NCBI GenBank assembly: GCA_946887155.1
Contig: CAMPKM010000063.1
Coordinates: forward strand, 1 to 10,796
Length of the DNA stretch: 10,796 bases
Reading direction: 5' to 3'
DNA from: an uncultured Gemmatimonadota bacterium
GTDB lineage: Bacteria; Gemmatimonadota; Gemmatimonadetes; Gemmatimonadales; Gemmatimonadaceae
Shown one piece after another: positions 1-6,514 of the stretch. Within the stretch, counting starts at the first letter, position 1, and every line of letters begins with the position of its first letter. The position numbers and the translations under genes were made by a program. The notes under the pieces are model-generated. The model was given only the letters and a program-made list of their open reading frames with translations. It was not told the DNA's origin and did no database searches.

Positions 1-109
1 GTGTGAGCGTGACCGCCGCCACCGGCGCCGTTTCAAGGGCCGGCGCTTCTTCACTTCCGCCACAGGCGGCCGTGGCGAGGAGCGCCAGGAGACTCGTCAG
101 GCGTCTCAT
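1..109 (-). CDS. N-terminus of a lipoprotein, probably an RND efflux periplasmic adaptor (partial, runs off left edge)
   Basis: Only the first 36 codons are in the window. The ATG at 107-109 overlaps the TGA of the upstream regulator as ATGA, so translation is very likely coupled. The peptide begins MRRLTSLLALLATAAC: two arginines, a hydrophobic run and a Cys at residue 16 preceded by T-A-A. This is a lipoprotein signal peptide with an acceptable though not ideal lipobox (Thr instead of Leu at -3). After the Cys comes GGSEEAP and an Ala/Pro-rich linker leading to a VAAVTLT stretch. That layout is typical of HlyD/AcrA-type adaptors, in which the mature protein enters the first beta strand soon after a flexible lipidated linker. 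A MarR/GbsR-type regulator directly upstream fits the usual regulator-adaptor-RND pump operon. That the gene is a lipoprotein is well supported. The adaptor identity is inference from the linker and context, because the body of the protein is outside the window. Confidence 0.7.
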   Translation of the reverse strand, partial: MRRLTSLLALLATAACGGSEEAPALETAPVAAVTLT

Positions 110-597
110 GCGACCTTCCCGCGACGACGAGCCGTGCGGCGTGGTGCGTTGCGTTTCTTCCATTTTTCGAGGAGATCTTCCAGTGAGTCTGTAACGGCGA
201 GATGGAAATCGATCCATTCCGCGAGCCGCGTGCGGACTTCGGTGCTGTCCACCGCGGCCGGAAGTGATTGGGCGCCTTCGAGCATTTCCCGGAATCTGGT
301 CATGGCGCGGATGCGCCCGACCAGCGCGGTCTGGAATCCGTCGGGTGCAAGGCTGTAGTACGTCCTCCGGTCACCGGGGAGGCTGAGGCGAACGAGCAGC
401 CCCTTTTCTTCGAGGCGCCGCGTGTCTGTGCTGACGCTCGCCCGGCTGACGCCGAGTGCGGTTGCCATTTCGTCGAGCGAGCGGGGCCCTTCGGAAACGA
501 GGAGGTACGCCGTCACGCGCCCGGCAATGAGGGGCATGCCCTCACCACAGAACTGAAGGGCGAGTTGTTCGACAAAGGTTCGGACGGCTGGTTTCAC
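106..597 (-). CDS. GbsR/MarR-family winged-helix transcriptional regulator
   Basis: A 163-residue DNA-binding repressor-type protein. Residues about 1-30 (FVEQLALQFCGEGMPLIAGRV) form the first helix pair typical of GbsR-like regulators. Residues about 35-70 (EGPRSLDEMATALGVSRASVS, then TRRLEEKGLLVRL) are the winged helix-turn-helix, with the recognition helix around GVSRASVSTDTRRLE. The wing follows as PGDRRTYYSLAPDG. The C-terminal half is helical and probably dimerises, and the last 15 residues are very basic (KKRNAPRRTARRRGK). The start is GTG at 595-597. An in-frame stop at 610-612 rules out a longer protein, and the next ATG would cut into the conserved region. The SD is weak. The gene overlaps the downstream lipoprotein by ATGA and diverges from an FMN reductase gene, with an inverted repeat upstream that it probably binds. 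It is likely an autoregulated repressor of the efflux operon. The inducing ligand is unknown. Confidence 0.88.
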   Translation of the reverse strand: MKPAVRTFVEQLALQFCGEGMPLIAGRVTAYLLVSEGPRSLDEMATALGVSRASVSTDTRRLEEKGLLVRLSLPGDRRTYYSLAPDGFQTALVGRIRAMTRFREMLEGAQSLPAAVDSTEVRTRLAEWIDFHLAVTDSLEDLLEKWKKRNAPRRTARRRGKVA

Positions 598-623
598 GCT
601 TCCGGGATTTCAAACGGGTGCGG

Positions 624-652
624 AAGCTACCCTGTTCAGTTCGTTCAGTCAA
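624..652 (-). promoter_or_regulatory. Candidate sigma70-type promoter of the GbsR/MarR regulator operon
   Basis: Read on the minus strand, TTGACT (647-652) is followed after exactly 17 bases by TAGCTT (624-629), which keeps the three most conserved -10 bases (TA...T). The -35 hexamer lies inside the GTTCAGT/ACTGAAC dyad, and the extra half-site lies in the spacer. A protein bound there would block RNA polymerase, which fits autorepression. This is a pattern match only. Confidence 0.4.
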
Positions 653-660
653 CACTGAAC
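634..660. promoter_or_regulatory. Operator-like dyad GTTCAGT-N4-ACTGAAC with an extra half-site
   Basis: GTTCAGT at 643-649 and ACTGAAC at 654-660 are perfect 7-bp inverted arms around the spacer CAAC. A further direct copy of GTTCAGT sits at 634-640, nine bases upstream of the first arm. The site lies in the 154-bp gap between the divergent regulator and FMN reductase genes. The size and symmetry fit a MarR/GbsR dimer operator, and the third half-site could bind a second dimer. Binding by the adjacent regulator is inference. Confidence 0.65.
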
Positions 661-751
661 AATCGACGCTGTAGTTCCGGTCGCCTGGTCTTTCCTGGAC
701 GTCAGATGCCGCGACGCGGGGTATCAGTGGTCAACCTCTGCCGTTCAGACC

Positions 752-1327
752 ATGACTGACTACAACGTTGGGTACTTCGTAGGCTCGCTCTCCGCCACGT
801 CCGTGAACCGCTCGCTCGCTGACGCGCTTGTGAGACTTGCCCCTGCTGAACTCGAATTCCGCGAAATCCGGTACGACGACCTGCCGCTGTTCAATCGCGA
901 TTTCGAGGGCCGCTATCCACCGGTGGCGACCGCCCTCAAGCAGGCGATTGCGAGTGTCGACGCCATTCTGTTCGTCACGCCGGAGTACAACCGCTCGATC
1001 CCCGGTGCACTGAAGAACGCGATCGACTGGGCCAGCCGACCGAAGGAACAGAATGCCTTCACCGGCAAGCCGTCCGCGGTGATCGGCGCCTCGACAGGAT
1101 CGATCGGCACCGCCATAGCGCAGCAGCATCTTCGCACGCTACTCGCGTACTGCAAGTCGCCTCAACTGAGCAGTGAGGCGTACATCCAGCTCACGCCGGG
1201 ACTGATCACACCGGAGGGCGAAGTGACGAAGGACTCCACACGCGAATTCCTGACCAACTGGATCAACGAATTCTGCACGTTCATCGCCAATCACTACGCC
1301 GCCCGCCCCGTGGCCTACGACTTGTGA
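752..1327 (+). CDS. NADPH-dependent FMN reductase (flavodoxin-like fold, azo/quinone/chromate reductase type)
   Basis: A 191-residue cytoplasmic flavoprotein that would use NAD(P)H to reduce FMN and then quinones, azo dyes or metal oxyanions; family members are known for all three. Motifs are in the expected order. GSLSATSVNR (residues 11-20) is the phosphate-binding loop for FMN. TPEYNRSIPGALKNAIDWASRP (76-97, shown here in part as the TPEYN and KNAIDWASRP blocks) is the family's best-known signature, contacting the isoalloxazine ring. GASTGSIGT (112-120) is the third flavin loop. The length matches the family (170-200 residues). The ATG at 752-754 gives a start close to the first beta strand, although no good SD is visible. 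The gene is divergent from the GbsR/MarR regulator and probably shares its operator. The combination suggests detoxification of a redox-active compound: reduction by this enzyme and export by the pump. The exact substrate cannot be read from sequence. Confidence 0.93.
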   Translation: MTDYNVGYFVGSLSATSVNRSLADALVRLAPAELEFREIRYDDLPLFNRDFEGRYPPVATALKQAIASVDAILFVTPEYNRSIPGALKNAIDWASRPKEQNAFTGKPSAVIGASTGSIGTAIAQQHLRTLLAYCKSPQLSSEAYIQLTPGLITPEGEVTKDSTREFLTNWINEFCTFIANHYAARPVAYDL

Positions 1328-1346
1328 TCGCTCGTTCGTCTCCCAG

Positions 1347-2495
1347 CTACTTCCTGACCAACGTCAGGGTGTTGACCATGACGCGCGGTTCCCCTCGAGA
1401 ATCCTCGTCGTAGAAGACGGCGCGGTTTCCCGATAACACATCCACCAGGAGTTCGCGACGTCTCGTTCGAGCCACGACTCGTCGCTGCACAGGATCGATG
1501 ACCTCCACGGTCGTTTGAAAAAGTTGCAGGACATCAACGTCTGTCGGATTGACTTCTCGACTTGATCGCCGAGTCCGCGCCCAGGCGGTTTCCCAGTCCG
1601 GCGCTGCTACGAGCACGTAGACCCACAGCAAGCCGGATTCGTCCTCGTGCATCGCCGCAATTCGCGGTGGCGGCGGCGTTGAGGCATTCCCGTTCCAGAA
1701 CTCTGATCTTGTGGCGAACCACTCGGGACGGCGTTGGAGAATCGTTGTTATTCCACGCGTTCTGTTCCATTGAACGAGTCGGTAGATGAAAGGGTCAGCG
1801 CTCCACACACCACGCGAGGACGGTGAGAACGCCAGCTCGAACACGCCCGCGCTAGGGAATGCGACGCGCGGCGCAGCGTCGTCGTACTCGAGCTGATTGG
1901 CCATCTGGGCGCCACCTCGGGAAAGATCGACGAGATGCGCGCGTCGACGCCCCAGATATTGCCCACCTACATCACCTGAGAGAACGACAGCTGAGGGCCA
2001 TTCCAGAACGACCCCAGGGTAAAGCTGTCGGTTGAGAATGATCCGGCGCGTAGCACGAAGGTCAGGGCCAAGGACCTGCGCCCGTCCAACTTCGATAACG
2101 AGTACGGAATCACCCGGCAGCGAAATGATGTCTTGCGGTCGCTCGAATTCACCCGGTCCAGATCCAGTGCGCCCGACACGTCGAAGAAATCGGCCACTCT
2201 GATCAAACAACATTGGCGGCTCGAACCCACTGAGAGCCCAGTAACGCCCCATCCCATCCTGCCTGACCACCTTCGGCGGATAGTGCCTTGGGTCCGCCGA
2301 TTTCACCTGGAGCTGGACACTTGGAGAGACCACGATCGCACAGCGGGTACAACTCGGTTCGTCTGGTATCAAACCACGGTCATTCGACTGTGCCACAACA
2401 TCCGGGCTCCAGAGACCCAGAGCCCAAATGACCGTCGAACGCGCATACAATGCTCGGCGAACTACACGGTTTGCGTTCTTGTTGACTGTCGGCAT
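1347..2495 (-). CDS. Exported six-bladed beta-propeller protein (NHL-like), function unknown
   Basis: A 382-residue protein. The N-terminus has a basic stretch (residues 9-19) and a hydrophobic segment (about 20-34) ending VVAQ, so it is probably secreted by Sec with cleavage near residue 35. The mature protein opens with a CxxC pair (C49, C52), followed by repeated blade-like strands. The clearest are QDGMGRYWAL (79-88) and LFDQSGRFLRRVGRTGSGPGEFERP (96-120, given here as its two halves). The last half carries the GxGPGEF signature seen in the Gemmatimonadota propeller family. PGDSVLVIE follows as the next strand. Such proteins occur in large paralogous sets in Gemmatimonadota, and their ligands are unknown. 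The ATG is at 2493-2495 with no clear SD. It converges on the FMN reductase with only 19 bp between the stops. I am confident of the fold class and export, not of any role. The C-terminal 130 residues diverge from canonical blades. Confidence 0.8.
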   Translation of the reverse strand: MPTVNKNANRVVRRALYARSTVIWALGLWSPDVVAQSNDRGLIPDEPSCTRCAIVVSPSVQLQVKSADPRHYPPKVVRQDGMGRYWALSGFEPPMLFDQSGRFLRRVGRTGSGPGEFERPQDIISLPGDSVLVIEVGRAQVLGPDLRATRRIILNRQLYPGVVLEWPSAVVLSGDVGGQYLGRRRAHLVDLSRGGAQMANQLEYDDAAPRVAFPSAGVFELAFSPSSRGVWSADPFIYRLVQWNRTRGITTILQRRPEWFATRSEFWNGNASTPPPPRIAAMHEDESGLLWVYVLVAAPDWETAWARTRRSSREVNPTDVDVLQLFQTTVEVIDPVQRRVVARTRRRELLVDVLSGNRAVFYDEDSRGEPRVMVNTLTLVRK

Positions 2496-2620
2496 CGCCG
2501 AATGGATGTATTGGTTCGTAAGGTTCGTCGCAAGCCATGGGTTCGTCCCGCGCCTCGTCTCGCGTCTTTACTTCCAAGCTCTGTTACAGCACGCACCCCG
2601 TGGGAGCTTCGAGAAGACAA

Positions 2621-2741
2621 ACCGCCAAGGACGCCAAGGGACGCCGAGGTCTCGCCATCGACAGACCACGTTTTCACTGTTCCGCTGGATCACTCGAGAT
2701 GCGGTCGAAAAACCGTGGTCTGTCCCCTTTTTCTTGGCGGT
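2621..2741. repeat. Nested inverted-repeat element, REP/MITE-like
   Basis: The outer arms are ACCGCCAAG (2621-2629) and CTTGGCGGT (2733-2741), 9 of 9 complementary. The inner arms are GACAGACCACG (2660-2670) and CGTGGTCTGTC (2714-2724), 11 of 11, continued by TTTTC on the left and GAAAAA on the right, with one extra base. The left outer arm is the first of three roughly 10-bp tandem units, ACCGCCAAGG, ACGCCAAGGG and ACGCCGAGGT (2621-2650). No coding capacity is evident. The layout suggests a non-autonomous palindromic element. I recall similar GACAGACCACG and ACGCCAAGG-like motifs as dispersed intergenic repeats in many bacteria, but cannot confirm copies elsewhere in this genome. Confidence 0.6.
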
Positions 2742-2795
2742 GAAACCATGGGGCAGTAATCACGCAACCCACTCTGGCCAGTTGAACAAACCAGA

Positions 2796-2837
2796 CTGGA
2801 CGAAAGACGAGTTGTGCCCGGATTGCAATTCGTCCAG
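2796..2837. repeat. 9-bp inverted repeat with 24-nt loop
   Basis: CTGGACGAA (2796-2804) and TTCGTCCAG (2829-2837) are perfect complements around a 24-nt spacer. It lies about 130 bp downstream of the first permease stop (minus strand). It could be an RNA stem-loop at the 3' end of that transcript or the end of a degenerate mobile element. No T-tract follows directly, so it is not a classical terminator. Confidence 0.4.
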
Positions 2838-2965
2838 ATCAAGCATCGAAGAGCCACCTTTTTCGTAACCTGAGGTAACGGAACTCTGGTAATTCAAGGA
2901 GTCATCAGCCTGTTTTCGCGCGATCCGCGTAAAGAAGTTTTCCCAACTCCCAGTCCGCGCACCAA

Positions 2966-5575
2966 TCAAGTATCCGAACGCATCGCCACCATCGGATCGA
3001 CCCGACTGGCTCGACGTGCCGGACTCCAGGCACCAAGCAACACTGCCAACAACACGACGCCGGCGCTGATCGCGTACGCCAGCGGATCGAGACGCCCGAC
3101 CCCGTACAACGTGGACGCCAGGAACTTGCCGCCGGCCATCGCACCCAGCCCCCCGGCCAGGATACCGACCGCCGCGATGCCTAACGCGCTAGTCAGGACA
3201 CCGCCGAGGACGTTCCCCGGCGACGCGCCCAGCGCCATGCGCACACCGATCTCCTGGACCCGCGTAGTCACCACGTACCAGATCACGCCGTACAGACCGA
3301 TAGCCGCCAGGAACAGCGCAATGATCGCGAAGCCCGTCAGCGCCACCATTGCGAAACGCCGATCGGCAGCGCTCCGCGCAATGCGCTCTTCCATCGTGCC
3401 GATCGTGGCCGGTGAATTCGGCATCGTCTGTTTCAGCGACGCACCCACCGCATTGGTAAGCGTACTCGCCGGAACGGTTGTCCGGACTACCGCCACGACC
3501 TGCCCCTGCTGCGGCAGCGCCTGCGCGTGTTGCTCGATAGGCACATAGATCTCGTTCTGCTCACCGCGCGGCATCGACCAGTTCGACGCCTCGGCCACCA
3601 CGCCCACCACGGTGAGCCACTCATCCCAGAGATAATTCGTGCCGATCGTCTTGCCGATCGGATCTTCGCCCGGCCACAGCGTTTCGGCGATCCCCGGCGT
3701 GATGATCGCCACGTGTTCGGCATCGGCCCGGTCGGTCGACGTAAAGCTTCGACCCCGCAGAACGGGTTGGCGCAGGACCTCGAAATATCCCGGCGACACC
3801 ATGCGGAAGCCTGCCATCCCCGGCCAGTCCGGACCTGGCGGATCCGAACGACGACGGACCGGACCGGAGTTCGCACCCCATGACAGTGGAAGCCTGGTCG
3901 TGTACGCCGCTCCCTCGGTCCCCGGCAGTGCCTCGAGTTCCGTCAGTGCCAGGTTCAACCTCGCGGCGTCCGCCTCGCTGGGCGTCACTGCCGCGGTCAC
4001 GATCCCTCGTGAGGCAAACCCCGTGTCCGAGTTGATAATGTTGCGGAACGTGCGGACCAACAGCGCCGCGCTGACCGACAATGCCACTGCCAGGGCAATC
4101 TCGAAGCCGAGCAGCGCTCGCCACGCAGACATCCTCACCGTGGACGATGATCCGCGTACCCCCCGCGCAGCCAGACCACTGCCGCCACGCGACAGTCGAA
4201 GCGCCGGATACGCGCCAACAGCGACAGTGACGACGAGCATGAGACCCGCCGCGACCATCGCGACCCGCGCATCGATGGTCACTTCCGCGAGCCGTGGGAG
4301 CAGGCCTGTCCCCACGATTCGCACGAGTTTCGTCAGGCCCCCAGCGAGCAGCAGTCCCAGAGCCGAACCGGCGAGCACCAGGATTCCGCTTTCGATGGTG
4401 AGTTGGCGCAGCAACCGCCGGCGCGATGCGCCGAGGGCTGAGCGTACCTGCATCTCCCGCTCGCGCGACCACGCACGCGCCAGTTGCGTGCTCAGGAGGT
4501 TCGTGATCGCTATCAGCAACACCAGCGCCGCCGCCGCGAAGACCACGCCTAACAGCGTGCGGTAGTCCCCAACCATGTACTCCAGTAGCGGTTGCACCTC
4601 GACGTCCGCCGCATTGGTATCCGTCCCATATTCGGCAACGAGCGCTTTCGAGAGTGTCGTCATCTCGGCACGCGCGCGATCGATGTTCGCGTCATCGCGG
4701 AGGCGGCCCACGACCATGTAGTTGCGACAGGTCCGGCACGTCCCCGGGGACTGCTCGTGCGGGACGAAGACATCGGCCTTCGTCACGAACTCGAACCGGG
4801 GCGGCAGCACGCCGACCACCGCCCTGGGCGCACTGCCCATGGTGATGTCGCCGAGCTCCGGCCGGCCGCCCATCTGGTTCTGCCAGTATTCGTACGACAC
4901 CATGGCCACCCGCGCTCCACCCAGCGTGTTTTCCTCGTTGGTGAACTCGCGGCCCTTCACAGGAGGAGCACCCAGCACGTTGAAGAACCCGCGCGAGACT
5001 CCCATGACCGTCACCCGCTCCGGGTCGGCCGTGTTCGTCGAGCGAACCGTCGACGGATACGGGAACATCACCGATGCAATCCCGTCGAACGATCGCGCCC
5101 GTTCACGCCAGTCGATGAAATTGGGATACGACGGCGGATTAGTCGCGCGCGCGGCGTTGAGTTCGCGCATGAAGACCAGGCGATCCGCTTCACGATACGG
5201 CAGTGGACGCAGCAGGACGGTGTCGAGCACCGCGAACGATGCGATGGTGGCGCCGGTGCCAAGCGCGAGTGTCAGGAGCGCCAGCATGGTGATGCCCGGG
5301 TTTCGTGACAGCACGCGCAATGCATAACGAACATCCTGCATGGTTCCCTCCAGGGGTTGGTCGCCACGGGCATCTCGCGTGGCCAGCACGATGGTGTTGG
5401 TGTCCCCGAATCGCTCGACGGCGCGCCGACGCGCATCGTCGGGCGTGTACCCGTTGTCCTCGAGACGCATCGTCTCGGTGTCGAGATGAAACCGGATTTC
5501 CTCGTCCAGTTCCCTGTCCCGGCGCTCCCGGTGCAGCAGGGCGAAGCGCTCACGAAGCCCATGCCAGATGCTCAC
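2966..5575 (-). CDS. MacB/FtsX-like ABC transporter permease of the ADOP type (first paralogue)
   Basis: An 869-residue inner-membrane protein. Residues 1-80 are a soluble prefix (RELDEEIRFHLDTETMRLEDNG, shown as the RELDEEIRFH and LDTETMRLED blocks, then DDARRRAVERFGD) typical of these permeases. The first core follows: a TM segment at about 95-120 leading into VLLRPLPYREADRL, a MacB-like periplasmic domain (about 125-335), and FtsX TM segments near 340-362, 395-412 and 436-456. A second copy of the same unit begins about residue 485 (RALLGFEIALAVAL) and ends with three TM segments and the SPARRASRVDPMVAMRS tail seen at the end of nearly all family members. The start is GTG at 5573-5575, overlapping the TGA of the PadR gene as GTGA. 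No ATPase gene is adjacent, so it is an orphan permease whose partner and substrate are unknown. Oddities are a CxxC (C280, C283) in the periplasmic domain and ITNL where the family usually has CANV (about 357-360). Confidence 0.93.
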   Translation of the reverse strand: MSIWHGLRERFALLHRERRDRELDEEIRFHLDTETMRLEDNGYTPDDARRRAVERFGDTNTIVLATRDARGDQPLEGTMQDVRYALRVLSRNPGITMLALLTLALGTGATIASFAVLDTVLLRPLPYREADRLVFMRELNAARATNPPSYPNFIDWRERARSFDGIASVMFPYPSTVRSTNTADPERVTVMGVSRGFFNVLGAPPVKGREFTNEENTLGGARVAMVSYEYWQNQMGGRPELGDITMGSAPRAVVGVLPPRFEFVTKADVFVPHEQSPGTCRTCRNYMVVGRLRDDANIDRARAEMTTLSKALVAEYGTDTNAADVEVQPLLEYMVGDYRTLLGVVFAAAALVLLIAITNLLSTQLARAWSREREMQVRSALGASRRRLLRQLTIESGILVLAGSALGLLLAGGLTKLVRIVGTGLLPRLAEVTIDARVAMVAAGLMLVVTVAVGAYPALRLSRGGSGLAARGVRGSSSTVRMSAWRALLGFEIALAVALSVSAALLVRTFRNIINSDTGFASRGIVTAAVTPSEADAARLNLALTELEALPGTEGAAYTTRLPLSWGANSGPVRRRSDPPGPDWPGMAGFRMVSPGYFEVLRQPVLRGRSFTSTDRADAEHVAIITPGIAETLWPGEDPIGKTIGTNYLWDEWLTVVGVVAEASNWSMPRGEQNEIYVPIEQHAQALPQQGQVVAVVRTTVPASTLTNAVGASLKQTMPNSPATIGTMEERIARSAADRRFAMVALTGFAIIALFLAAIGLYGVIWYVVTTRVQEIGVRMALGASPGNVLGGVLTSALGIAAVGILAGGLGAMAGGKFLASTLYGVGRLDPLAYAISAGVVLLAVLLGAWSPARRASRVDPMVAMRSDT

Positions 5576-5919
5576 AATCCCTCCTGCGTCGCCGCGCGAA
5601 GCACCTGTTCAACGCCACCCGTAGCGCGGCGCCATGACGCCACCTCGCGATCGAGCTGACGGCGCCCGCTTGCCGTGAGGCGGTAAAATCGCGCCCGGCG
5701 GTTGTGCTCACTGTCGTGCCATTGCGCGGCAACCCAGCCGCGAAGAAGCAGTCGCTGCAAGGCCGGGTAAACGGCTCCCTGCTTCACTCCGCAGACACCG
5801 CCCGACAGCCGTTCAATGCGTTCCGCAACGCCCCATCCATGAATCTCACCCAGGCTGAGCGCCTTCAGGATGAGCATGTCGAAGGTGCCGGGAATCAGGT
5901 CGCTCTGCTCGCGTGGCAT
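5572..5919 (-). CDS. PadR-family transcriptional regulator (first cassette)
   Basis: A 115-residue winged-helix protein of the short PadR type. LIPGTFDMLILKALSLGEIHGWGVAERIERLS (about 8-39; blocks FDMLILKAL and HGWGVAERI) is the N-terminal helix pair with the HG-x-G turn diagnostic of PadR. VKQGAVYPALQRLLLRGWV (45-63) is the recognition helix. NRRARFYRLTASGRRQL is the wing, and the rest is a dimerisation helix. The ATG at 5917-5919 is preceded by AAGGAG at 5925-5930 with a 5-nt spacer, so the start is secure. The gene overlaps the permease start by 4 bp (GTGA). A perfect GTAAGC-A-GCTTAC palindrome lies just upstream of the SD, which fits autoregulation of the regulator-permease unit. Its ligand is unknown. 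PadR repressors often respond to small phenolics or drugs, but nothing here identifies one. Confidence 0.93.
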   Translation of the reverse strand: MPREQSDLIPGTFDMLILKALSLGEIHGWGVAERIERLSGGVCGVKQGAVYPALQRLLLRGWVAAQWHDSEHNRRARFYRLTASGRRQLDREVASWRRATGGVEQVLRAATQEGL

Positions 5920-5924
5920 GACGT

Positions 5925-5930
5925 CTCCTT
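5925..5930 (-). promoter_or_regulatory. Ribosome binding site of the first PadR gene
   Basis: Minus-strand AAGGAG with a 5-nt spacer to the ATG at 5917-5919. It is one of only two strong SD sequences in the window and fixes the start of the PadR gene. Confidence 0.8.
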
Positions 5931-5933
5931 CCA

Positions 5934-5946
5934 GTAAGCAGCTTAC
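5934..5946. promoter_or_regulatory. Palindrome GTAAGC-A-GCTTAC, candidate PadR operator
   Basis: GTAAGC (5934-5939) and GCTTAC (5941-5946) are perfect inverted arms around one base. The palindrome begins 15 bases upstream of the PadR start codon and just beyond its SD. A regulator bound here would block initiation or early elongation of the PadR-permease transcript. The sequence differs from the dyad upstream of the second PadR gene, so the two cassettes are probably controlled separately. Binding is inferred from position and symmetry. Confidence 0.5.
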
Positions 5947-5993
5947 GGCAAGGTAGACACAAGTCCCCCCTGGGAGGGTTGGCAGGTCAGGGC

Positions 5994-6023
5994 AAAAAGA
6001 GTTGAGAAGTTGAGGTGTTCAAC
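5994..6023 (-). terminator. Weak intrinsic terminator candidate after the acetyltransferase
   Basis: On the minus strand GTTGA (6019-6023) pairs with TCAAC (6009-6013) around a 5-nt loop, overlapping the acetyltransferase stop codon. A T5 tract follows at 5994-5998, ten bases after the stem. The stem is short and AT-rich, so termination would be inefficient and read-through into the PadR gene is possible. Confidence 0.22.
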
Positions 6024-6510
6024 CGTTTTCGAGGCGCTTCGCGAGCCATTCTGACCTCGAGAGCCCGTTCCCCTCCAACCGGCCGAACTGCGAGACCACT
6101 CGCAGGCAGGCTCCGGCGGCGGTGACTCGCTCGAGCCCGAGCGTTTCGAAGGCATACTCCAGCACATGTCCGACGAGAAAGGCTCCGTTTCCCTGCCCCC
6201 GGTACGCATGCGCAACGGCGACGATGAGGCGTGGCACGCCGAGCACACCGATGAGCCGGCAGATGCCCGACACTTCGGGTCCGTGCGTGAGGACGAAGAT
6301 GAACGCCCGGCCGTTTTCGCGGGCCTTTGTCGCCAGGGCGATGAACTCGAGGGCAATGTCCAGCGAGATCGCGACATCCACTCCCGCTACCGCGGCCACG
6401 TCAGGCTCCATCGACAGCGCCTGAAGCCCGGCCGCGTGCGCAGCCGAGAGGAATTGCACATCGCGCGAATCGCTCACGCGGGGGGATACGTCGGGTGTGC
6501 CCGGCAGCAT
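6019..6510 (-). CDS. GNAT-like N-acetyltransferase, divergent
   Basis: A 163-residue protein probably of the acetyl-CoA-dependent GNAT superfamily. The support is in the C-terminal half. Residues 92-101 (VPRLIVAVAH) look like strand beta4. RGQGNGA (104-110) matches the R/Q-x-x-G-x-G/A pyrophosphate-binding loop for acetyl-CoA. FLVGHVLEYAFETLGLERVTA follows as helix alpha3 and the start of beta5 (111-131; blocks FLVGHVLEYAF and GLERVTA). The C-terminus (VVSQFGRLEGNGLSRSEW) corresponds to the region after beta5, where typical members have the N-x-x-A-x-x-x-Y-x-x-x-G-F pattern. That pattern is degenerate here. The N-terminal 45 residues are not typical. The ATG at 6508-6510 lies 4 nt after the stop of the YaiI-family gene with no SD, so it is probably translated by reinitiation. 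The substrate cannot be assigned. Confidence is high that it is a gene, moderate for GNAT. Confidence 0.72.
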   Translation of the reverse strand: MLPGTPDVSPRVSDSRDVQFLSAAHAAGLQALSMEPDVAAVAGVDVAISLDIALEFIALATKARENGRAFIFVLTHGPEVSGICRLIGVLGVPRLIVAVAHAYRGQGNGAFLVGHVLEYAFETLGLERVTAAGACLRVVSQFGRLEGNGLSRSEWLAKRLENG

Positions 6511-6514
6511 GGGT

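Larger units (their letters stand above)
2496..2965. other. Intergenic stretch of about 470 bp without a credible gene
   Basis: Short open frames exist on both strands here, but none has an SD, a recognisable domain or the codon pattern of the neighbours. The stretch contains a nested inverted repeat (2621-2741), a second 9-bp inverted repeat (2796-2837) and a short ACCTGAGGT palindrome near 2869-2877. Its base composition is less GC-rich than the flanking genes. It separates the end of the first permease gene from the start of the propeller gene, so a promoter for the propeller should lie in its left part, but I could not pick out a convincing one. Confidence 0.6.

Noticed and set aside
2133..2868. 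Plus-strand frames of 208 and 146 codons across the propeller start and the intergenic repeat
   Set aside because: They are partly antisense to the propeller gene and run through the palindromic repeat, with no recognisable domain or SD.
2760..2969. A 69-codon minus-strand frame just after the first permease, starting with TTG that overlaps its TGA
   Set aside because: The start is TTG without SD, and the translation shows no domain or signal. It runs through the inverted repeat at 2796-2837, so it is best treated as non-coding.
3639..5308. Long plus-strand open frames (308 and 238 codons) opposite the first permease
   Set aside because: They are antisense to a well-supported membrane protein in GC-rich DNA, have arginine-rich low-complexity translations with no domain, and lack SD sites.
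5943..6377. A 144-codon minus-strand frame in another phase over the acetyltransferase gene
   Set aside because: The translation is Ser/Arg-rich shadow sequence. The frame at 6019-6510 carries the acetyl-CoA loop instead.
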